The position numbers and the translations under genes are program-made. From CAZGCA01 sp964524145 (GTDB lineage: Bacteria > Hydrogenedentota > CAZGCA01): DNA of 7,344 bases. Below the pieces are notes generated by a model. The model worked only from the letters and a program-made list of their open reading frames with translations. It searched no databases and was not told the DNA's origin. Of the stretch, positions 1 through 4,704 are shown one piece after another (the first letter of the stretch is position 1; every line of letters begins with the position of its first letter). Location: NCBI GenBank assembly GCA_964524145.1, contig CAZGCA010000136.1:1-7344 (forward strand), given 5' to 3'.

Positions 1-175
1 GCGGATTGCCGTGGCAGGACAAGTCGCCGTAGCCCTGGTCGTCGGTCATCACCAGTACTACGTTTGGACGCTCTCGAGCAGACGCGTTGCCCGTAACAAG
101 CTCCGGCAGCCCCAACGATGCGGCGCCGCCGCCCATGGCTCTCAGAAAATCGCGACGAAAGGATTTCGCATTCAT
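1..175 (-). CDS. Sulfatase (arylsulfatase family), Tat-exported, N-terminal 58 codons only
   Basis: The gene runs off the left edge, so only the first 58 residues are visible. Residues 5-11 (SFRRDFL) match the twin-arginine export signal (RRxFL). A short Gly/Ala-rich stretch follows (GGGAASLGL, 15-23), so export of the folded enzyme through the Tat pathway is expected. The mature protein opens with NVVLVMTDDQGYGD (38-51), the signature start of alkaline-phosphatase-superfamily sulfatases; the paired Asp45-Asp46 normally bind the active-site calcium. Such enzymes hydrolyse sulfate esters, often on sulfated polysaccharides. The catalytic Cys or Ser of the C/S-x-P-x-R motif lies outside the window, so activity and substrate cannot be judged. 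The ATG at 175 is preceded by AAGGAA at a 7-base spacing. A second in-frame Met occurs at residue 14, but only the 175 start keeps the Tat motif. The family call is secure; the substrate is unknown. Confidence 0.9.
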   Translation of the reverse strand, partial: MNAKSFRRDFLRAMGGGAASLGLPELVTGNASARERPNVVLVMTDDQGYGDLSCHGNP

Positions 176-248
176 CTCCCTGTTCCTTTTCTATCGTTGC
201 AGGTTCCGGTTGCGTCGCCGGGTGTCGGCAAGAGCACCCACCTAAGAG

Positions 249-278
249 GTAATAGACCAACACGTGCCTTCTTGTCAA
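249..278 (-). promoter_or_regulatory. Candidate sigma-70 promoter of the sulfatase gene
   Basis: Read on the minus strand, a perfect -35 box TTGACA (278-273) is followed after 18 bases by TATTAC (254-249), which matches 4 of 6 bases of the -10 consensus. It points at the sulfatase start and would give a leader of roughly 65-70 bases. The -35 lies within a small palindrome, CTTGTCAAG at 271-279, which could be an operator or chance. This is a sequence match only. Confidence 0.45.
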
Positions 279-330
279 GGACTTGCCGTATTTCGAGACG
301 CTATATGGTTTTCGGTCGCACCACAGCCTG

Positions 331-415
331 TGTCATCCTGAGCGAAGCGAAGGATCTCCTTTTCGGCAACAGACTGTGGCGCTGGCGGAGATTCTTCGCT
401 TCGCTCAGAATGACA
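331..415. repeat. 85-bp imperfect inverted repeat (dispersed hairpin element)
   Basis: The left arm at 331-357 begins TGTCATCCTGAGCGAAGCGA. The right arm at 389-415 is its reverse complement with 2 mismatches in 27 positions, and a 31-base loop separates them. Both mismatches would still be G-U pairs in one RNA strand, so the transcript could fold into a long stem. The motif TCATCCTGAGCGAAGCGAAGGATCT is familiar to me as a dispersed intergenic repeat in many bacterial genomes; that comes from memory and was not searched. It encodes no protein and has no T-run typical of a terminator. Confidence 0.8.
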
Positions 416-571
416 GGTTGTGCTTGGCGTTGCCGGTGCTAACGAGGGTGCGAATACGTCACCGTGATTATGAGACAGAGCACTAAGTGAAGGGTACTGT
501 CACGAGCCAGCATTTCTCTCGACAGGCGACCAGAATGGGACGACCGCGTTCGCGACCCGGTAAACCGTTCC

Positions 572-2062
572 CTACTCCTGTTCGGGTTCGGTGATGGGCC
601 GACCGGACAGAAGCTGGTATGCGTCGGAGATAATCTTTCGGGCTTCCTTGTTGGTTTCGTCCTCTGTGGCCGCGATCGCCGAATACCGTTCCTTGAGCGG
701 TTCCACAGCATTGCCTTCACCGAAGTCAGCAAGAAGGGTAGCTGCCGTAACTACCCACTCGATATCGCCAGACCGCAGCTTCTCCAGAAGGAAGGTCGTG
801 GTGCGCGGGCTGTCAATCTTCTTGACCGCCCTCCATATCGCAACGGGGTCGTCGTTAAGCCAGCCGTACTCAAAACGGCCGGTTGCCAGCCCCACCGTTC
901 CCTCATAGAAACGTGGGAACGTGCCACTTTGGCCCTGCGGGAGCCGTGACGGGCGCAGCTTCGGCAGGAGAATCGGGAGGGCGTCCTCGTCGCGGATCTT
1001 CTCGATAATCTCGATGGCAAACATTCGTACGTCGCGGTTGGGGGAGTCGCAGAGATCGTGAAGCAGCTTCTTCGTCTCACCGTCGAGAAAGACGTCGGGG
1101 AAAGAGCCAGCCAGATCGCGCAGGAATCCCGCAGGCTGTGAGCCACCCCTCGGCTGACCGGTTGTTGCTATCATGTTGAGGCCGGTTCCGCAGAGGACAG
1201 CAAGCGTCTCGGGACTGAGCTGCCCCGCGTTGCGCTCTGCGTATGAGAAGAAACCTAAACTACTCATGTTTTCGAGCATCCCAGCGACAGACTCGTCGAC
1301 CTGTCCTGCAGACCGGCGGACGATGGCATCGACGAGGTAGATCGCTTCCTCCGCGTCATACCTGCCGTACGGTGGTCGAAGGGGCGGCCGACGGGGCGTA
1401 GGTGTAGATTCGGTCCGTTCCTCAACAACCCGGCCGAGTTCCTTCTTCAACAAGGGAAGCGAGACAGGAACATCAAGTGTTGCTATGCCAAACGCGGCAG
1501 TACGTCGCAACGCAGAGCTACTCTTGGAGTCTTCCAACACCGTCGTCAAGAGATTGACCACGCGATCGTCGACGTCTTTGCGGCCTCGCTCGATCCAGAC
1601 GAGCGCGTCCATTGCGTTCTCCGTTCGATCGGGTTCTTCTTTCAGGACCTGGATCAAATCATCCAGAGCACGCCTGTCCCGCTTCTCACCGAGCACTTCG
1701 GCGCAAGAGTAGAAGACGTACCGCGTCTCGGAGTGCAACCCCTTCAGCAACATCTTGAACCCGTCGTCGCCGAGTTTGCCCAGTATCCGGATCTGCGCCT
1801 TTCCGCGCTTTTGATTCATGTCAACGGAGCTGTTACCGGTGGACCGCCTGTCCTGCCAGTTGTAGTAGCATTCGGCGAGAAGGAGTCGTGCCTCGGCGTC
1901 TTCCGGGTTGTACAGAATATGCGGTTCGAGAAACTTGATCCCGTTCTCCCAGTCGCCGATGCGCGCAAAGGTTTTCGCGTGCTCGAGCCCGGGCCCCGGG
2001 GGAGCCACCTGCCCGACAACGAGGCTTGTACACAGTGTCAGCAACATCAGTGCGTTCGTCAT
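572..2062 (-). CDS. Exported TPR/HEAT-repeat protein of unknown function
   Basis: This 496-residue protein starts with a Sec-type signal peptide: a hydrophobic core at about residues 4-17 (ALMLLTLCTSLVVG) and likely cleavage near residue 20. Cys11 is in the core but is not set in a convincing lipobox, so a soluble periplasmic protein is more likely than a lipoprotein. Residues about 25-68 form a TPR-like helix pair (HAKTFARIGDWENGIKFL, then NPEDAEARLLLAECYYNW). From about 95 on, repeated amphipathic helix pairs look like HEAT repeats, for example 96-140, 165-207, 327-369 and 420-457. A Pro-rich linker lies at 220-232. There are no catalytic motifs, so a scaffold or protein-binding role is likely. 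The ATG at 2062 has AAAGGAG at a 6-base spacing. The gene follows the sigma/anti-sigma pair on the same strand after 443 bases, so it might be linked in function, but a separate promoter is equally possible. Confidence 0.85.
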   Translation of the reverse strand: MTNALMLLTLCTSLVVGQVAPPGPGLEHAKTFARIGDWENGIKFLEPHILYNPEDAEARLLLAECYYNWQDRRSTGNSSVDMNQKRGKAQIRILGKLGDDGFKMLLKGLHSETRYVFYSCAEVLGEKRDRRALDDLIQVLKEEPDRTENAMDALVWIERGRKDVDDRVVNLLTTVLEDSKSSSALRRTAAFGIATLDVPVSLPLLKKELGRVVEERTESTPTPRRPPLRPPYGRYDAEEAIYLVDAIVRRSAGQVDESVAGMLENMSSLGFFSYAERNAGQLSPETLAVLCGTGLNMIATTGQPRGGSQPAGFLRDLAGSFPDVFLDGETKKLLHDLCDSPNRDVRMFAIEIIEKIRDEDALPILLPKLRPSRLPQGQSGTFPRFYEGTVGLATGRFEYGWLNDDPVAIWRAVKKIDSPRTTTFLLEKLRSGDIEWVVTAATLLADFGEGNAVEPLKERYSAIAATEDETNKEARKIISDAYQLLSGRPITEPEQE

Positions 2063-2085
2063 ACCGTTCTCCTTTCATTCCGTCG

Positions 2086-2106
2086 GGGCGGGTTTCAAAC
2101 CCGCCC
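2086..2106. repeat. Perfect 21-bp palindrome in the leader of the TPR/HEAT gene
   Basis: GGGCGGGTTT (2086-2095), a single central base, then AAACCCGCCC (2097-2106) form a perfect palindrome with a G+C-rich 7-bp outer section. In the minus-strand transcript it would fold into a strong hairpin ending about 10 bases upstream of the Shine-Dalgarno sequence (2069-2075). It is close enough to influence ribosome loading or mRNA stability, but it does not cover the Shine-Dalgarno itself. The motif resembles a dispersed intergenic palindrome seen in other genomes (from memory, not searched). Confidence 0.75.
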
Positions 2107-2142
2107 GTACAAGCCACTGCCCAGCACAAGAGTAATGTAAAG

Positions 2143-2305
2143 CCGTCATTCCCGCGAAGGCGGGAATCCAGACAATGGAAAACAAGTCAAAACGTGGCGC
2201 CCAGTCTCGAAGGCCCAATTGCCAAAGCAGGAATATCCCAACTGCGAGAGACTGTACTAAAATCTCAAACGGTGTTCTGGATTCCCGCCTTCGCGGGAAT
2301 GACGG
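2143..2305. repeat. 163-bp element bounded by perfect 29-bp inverted repeats
   Basis: The left arm at 2143-2171 and the right arm at 2277-2305 are exact reverse complements over 29 bases; beyond one mismatch, three more bases pair on the outside. Each arm is itself a hairpin: ATTCCCGC and GCGGGAAT flank a 4-base loop. The 105-base interior has no gene. The arm motif (TCATTCCCGCGAAGGCGGGA) belongs to a widely dispersed class of bacterial intergenic repeats, as far as I recall. The paired arrangement resembles a miniature inverted-repeat element without its own transposase. I do not see a clear target-site duplication. Confidence 0.85.
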
Positions 2306-2505
2306 GTTTGTCGTGTCTGGGAACGATAACTCTTTCGCGCTCCGTGCCGAGATGACAATACGAGGTAGCAAGAAGCGCGTGCAAATCGCTCGAAGCAAGC
2401 CTGAGTCATCTGACACTCGACAAGCACTGTTCTCCGAGCTGCTTCTGAAGCACCTATCATGCGATTGATATCGGCCACACGGATCGGATGCTGCGCTCGC
2501 TGATC

Positions 2506-3933
2506 TCAATAGAATCCTTCTCCCTTGCGGCGTATGGTGTCGCGGACCACGTCGGCCCGTTCACGAGCGATATAGGCCGTTGACGTCCGCGGAAACTCCT
2601 CCACCACTTCGCGATACGCGAGCACGACTTCTTCGACGCCATCGAGCTGGGCGTGGAGGCGGTCGGCTATCTTGAGCCGCGCGTAAGCCCGCATTTCGTC
2701 GGGCGCATCCGATGCCGCAACCGTTTCCCATCGTGCCAGGTCGCTGACACGTCCCGACGCCAGCATCTCACCTTGCCGCCGAGCCTGCTCGAGACCGTAC
2801 CATTTCACAAACGCAGAATCCGCGAGGCTGTTCTCCGGATACGTGCTCACGAGCTGCGCGTAGAGGCTCTGTGCCTCGTAGGGGTACGCCTTCTCCGCAC
2901 GGAGGTACAGCAGAAGCGGTTCCCAGCTATCTTCGGCAGACTCTTCCAGCAGCGCGAGCCGCGCGCGCGTCTCTTTCGCTTTTCGCAACCGTGCATCCAC
3001 ATCGGCGGTCAGTTCAGCCCATACCGAATAACATCCTTGCGCCCGTTCGAAATCGAAAGTCTCATCGTAACAACGGTCGCCGATCGCGAGAGCCAGTTCC
3101 GCCAACCGATTGTCTCCCGCTCCCTGCCGAACAAAAGTATCGACCGTCGCGCCTGCGCCCCACGTGTCTCCCAGCGCCAACTGGCAGGTTGCCAACCGGT
3201 AGCCCGCCTCGCGGCTGACCATCTCATTCTGATCGGCAACGCTCAACGCAGCCAGCTTCTCAATAGCGGTATCGTAGTACCCGGCCTCTGCCAGTACCGC
3301 AACGTGCTGCAAGCCCGCGTAAACAGCCAGCTCCGTGCCTTCGCAGACCTTCGCAGCGTTCTCGAAGAACGACGCCGCGCTCGCGAAATCGCGTTCCGCC
3401 GCAGCGTCTTCGCCTTCCTCGATCAGGCGAACAGCACGAACCGTCGTCACGTTTCCGCCTTCTGAAAGAGACTCGCAAAGGTACGTCTCGACGTTGCGAA
3501 TCTCGCGGGCACACCGTTCGTCGGCCAGAGCGAGTTTGAGCCTCTGGAGCGCGGCTAAGGCAGAAACAGTCCCCTCTTGCGGTACGCTGGCAACCGTTTG
3601 AACCTCGACGTCCTTTTGAGGCGGTAGGATGGCTCGTCCGATCACGACGCCCAGTACGAGTGCCGCTGCGAATGCTGACGCAAGCCCAATCCCGCGCCAC
3701 GCGGTGCCCAATGGTTCGGCATGCTCGGGCAAAGACCTGACAAACCGCCTCGCTTCGTCGTCATCTACTCCGGCAGGTGTCTCCCGAACGACGTGCTTGA
3801 ACTCCTCGAACGCCTTGACTCGTTCCCGGCACGATTCGCAACGCTCGATGTGACGGTTGACGGCGTCGCGTGTGCCCGGCCGGAGTTCCCCGTCAAGAAA
3901 CGCCAGGAGACGTCTGTCGTGCGGACATTTCAT
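2506..3933 (-). CDS. Zinc-finger anti-sigma factor with large TPR-like extracytoplasmic region
   Basis: This 475-residue membrane protein should bind the ECF sigma factor encoded just upstream and hold it inactive. Residues 1-40 are a ZAS-type zinc-binding anti-sigma domain: Cys3, then LLAFLDGEL (9-17), then His28-x3-Cys32-x2-Cys35. A single membrane helix follows at about 81-103. The remaining roughly 370 residues, predicted to face the periplasm, contain many helix pairs of TPR type (about 178-196, 202-230, 240-268, 276-305, 338-375, 415-460), for example GYYDTAIEKLAAL and YPENSLADSAFVKW. Typical ZAS anti-sigma factors are far shorter, so this region is probably a sensor or docking surface; that role is inference. 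I chose the ATG at 3933 over an in-frame TTG at 3942, because AAGGAGG (3943-3949) sits 9 bases before the ATG and abuts the TTG. The gene overlaps the sigma gene by 41 bases. Confidence 0.88.
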   Translation of the reverse strand: MKCPHDRRLLAFLDGELRPGTRDAVNRHIERCESCRERVKAFEEFKHVVRETPAGVDDDEARRFVRSLPEHAEPLGTAWRGIGLASAFAAALVLGVVIGRAILPPQKDVEVQTVASVPQEGTVSALAALQRLKLALADERCAREIRNVETYLCESLSEGGNVTTVRAVRLIEEGEDAAAERDFASAASFFENAAKVCEGTELAVYAGLQHVAVLAEAGYYDTAIEKLAALSVADQNEMVSREAGYRLATCQLALGDTWGAGATVDTFVRQGAGDNRLAELALAIGDRCYDETFDFERAQGCYSVWAELTADVDARLRKAKETRARLALLEESAEDSWEPLLLYLRAEKAYPYEAQSLYAQLVSTYPENSLADSAFVKWYGLEQARRQGEMLASGRVSDLARWETVAASDAPDEMRAYARLKIADRLHAQLDGVEEVVLAYREVVEEFPRTSTAYIARERADVVRDTIRRKGEGFY

Positions 3934-4510
3934 CGTTCTCAACCTCCTTGCGGTACCCGTCAGGAGCGTGGTCGACGAGCAATCGGCGCAACTGTTTGAT
4001 TGCCCTGGTCTTTCTCGACCCGACCGTGCCCACCCGGCACCGCATGATTCGCGCTATCTCTCTGTACGATAACCCCTGAATCTCGCTCAGTATAAACGCC
4101 ATCCGTTCGTGTTCCGGCAGAGCGTCGAGAGCGTGATCGAGGTCCTGCCGGAACTCCGCTCGGGCGCTCGCACCGTCCGGCAGCGTCTGGGCACGAGTGT
4201 TCGATTCCGGCGCGTCGGCGCGCACCTTCAATCTGCGACGGTGGTCTTTCCACACGTTCGCCGCCACGGTGAAGATGAACGACGCGTGTTTTCCCGACGG
4301 CTTGTACCGGTGGGCGCTGTTCCAAATACGCATAAAGACTTCCTGGGCCAGATCCTCCGCCAGGTCGCCGGTCGCGCGCATATGCCGGAAGAACGAGACG
4401 ACCTGCGGCTTGTGCCGCCGGTACACCTCTCCCATGGCCTCCCTGTTACCCTGCCCTGCCAGGAGCAGAAGTTGGTCACTGTCAAGCGTCATATCGCTGG
4501 AAGTCTCCAC
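3893..4510 (-). CDS. RNA polymerase ECF-family sigma factor
   Basis: This 205-residue protein has the two-domain layout of ECF sigma factors, which direct RNA polymerase to stress or envelope regulons. Region 2 covers about residues 25-92 and includes DLAEDLAQEVFMRIW (49-63), the helix that contacts core polymerase and the -10 element. Region 4 covers about 125-178, with ALPEHERMAFILSEIQGLSY leading into the helix-turn-helix EIARIMRCRVGTVGSRKTRA (151-170), which reads the -35 element. Region 3 is absent, as is usual for the group. Length is normal; the C-terminal tail after 180 is charged and unconserved. The start is uncertain: GTG at 4510 has GGAAG 6 bases upstream, while ATG at 4492 (Met7) has GGAG 12 bases upstream. 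The choice does not affect any domain. It is the first gene of a unit with the overlapping anti-sigma gene. Confidence 0.95.
   Translation of the reverse strand: METSSDMTLDSDQLLLLAGQGNREAMGEVYRRHKPQVVSFFRHMRATGDLAEDLAQEVFMRIWNSAHRYKPSGKHASFIFTVAANVWKDHRRRLKVRADAPESNTRAQTLPDGASARAEFRQDLDHALDALPEHERMAFILSEIQGLSYREIARIMRCRVGTVGSRKTRAIKQLRRLLVDHAPDGYRKEVENDEMSARQTSPGVS
3943..3949 (-). promoter_or_regulatory. Shine-Dalgarno that decides the anti-sigma start
   Basis: AAGGAGG on the minus strand is a full-strength ribosome binding site placed inside the 3' end of the sigma gene. It lies 9 bases before the ATG at 3933 and directly against the TTG at 3942, so it supports the ATG. Its position inside the upstream reading frame implies translational coupling, which would keep sigma and anti-sigma near a fixed ratio. 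Confidence 0.8.
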
Positions 4511-4530
4511 CGCGGTCTTCCACTATAGTA

Positions 4531-4556
4531 TAACGCATGAGTGGTCCGTTTCTTCC
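4531..4556 (-). promoter_or_regulatory. Candidate ECF-type promoter in front of the sigma gene
   Basis: On the minus strand, GGAAG (4556-4552) is followed after 16 bases by CGTTA (4535-4531), 20 bases before the GTG at 4510. This resembles the GGAAC-N16/17-CGTT pattern of autoregulated ECF promoters. A competing reading is a housekeeping -10, TATACT, overlapping the same spot (about 4532-4527), but that has no good -35. Autoregulation is common for ECF operons; here it is inferred from one imperfect match. If true, the leader would be very short. Confidence 0.35.
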
Positions 4557-4563
4557 CGAAACG
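4547..4563. promoter_or_regulatory. 17-bp inverted repeat overlapping the candidate ECF -35 box
   Basis: CGTTTC (4547-4552) and GAAACG (4558-4563) are perfect half-sites around a 5-base centre, and the centre contains most of the putative -35 of the sigma gene promoter. The size and placement would suit a dimeric repressor or activator site. A 6-bp inverted repeat can also arise by chance, so this is a candidate only. Confidence 0.3.
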
Positions 4564-4606
4564 TTGCGTATGCAGCATGTAGCCAGCATTCCATACCCTC
4601 TGGTCT

Positions 4607-4635
4607 TTGACAACGATGCAGGGCGCATCTATAAT
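4607..4635 (+). promoter_or_regulatory. Perfect-consensus sigma-70 promoter for the spermidine-synthase-like gene
   Basis: TTGACA (4607-4612), a spacer of exactly 17 bases, then TATAAT (4630-4635) match the housekeeping promoter consensus at every position. It points toward the plus-strand gene starting at 4705. Transcription would begin near 4642 and give a leader of about 60 bases. Perfect matches are rare, so strong and mainly constitutive transcription is expected. A small inverted repeat (CCGAT/ATCGG, 4644-4657) lies at the very start of the predicted leader. Confidence 0.8.
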
Positions 4636-4704
4636 CGAGCACACCGATGCTGATCGGCGGTTCTGTAGAGCTCGGCCCTGCTGCGGTCAAGGCGGAATGA
4701 AGCC

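Larger units (their letters stand above)
176..571. other. Non-coding interval between the sulfatase start and the TPR/HEAT gene end
   Basis: No convincing gene is present on either strand; the plus-strand reading frames across it lack ribosome binding sites and recognisable protein. The left part holds the leader and candidate promoter of the sulfatase gene. The middle holds an inverted repeat at 331-415. In 416-571 I see no clear structure, including no hairpin followed by a T-run that would terminate the gene ending at 572. Confidence 0.6.
2063..2505. other. Non-coding interval rich in palindromic repeats
   Basis: This 443-base gap separates two genes on the same strand (anti-sigma factor upstream, TPR/HEAT gene downstream). 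It holds the ribosome binding site and a leader palindrome of the downstream gene (2086-2106), a 163-bp inverted-repeat element (2143-2305) and a possible remnant of another repeat arm (2337-2356). In 2357-2505 I see only a short palindrome, GCTTCTGAAGC (2441-2451). I find no convincing promoter for the downstream gene and no classical terminator after the anti-sigma gene. Confidence 0.6.

Noticed and set aside
11..442. 143-codon plus-strand open frame at the left edge
   Set aside because: Its first part is antisense to a clear sulfatase N-terminus, and its last part translates the 331-415 inverted repeat. No family resemblance.
2143..2305. Repeated motif considered as part of a CRISPR array
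   Set aside because: There are only two copies, in inverted rather than direct orientation, with no regular spacers and no cas genes.
2653..3465. 270-codon open frame on the plus strand
   Set aside because: It lies fully antisense to the anti-sigma gene, its translation shows no recognisable domain, and the opposite strand has a coherent zinc-finger/TM/TPR protein with a good ribosome binding site. Long antisense frames are common in G+C-rich genes.
3934..3942. TTG at 3942 as the anti-sigma start (three more residues)
   Set aside because: The Shine-Dalgarno AAGGAGG directly abuts this TTG, leaving no spacing, while it is ideally placed for the ATG at 3933.
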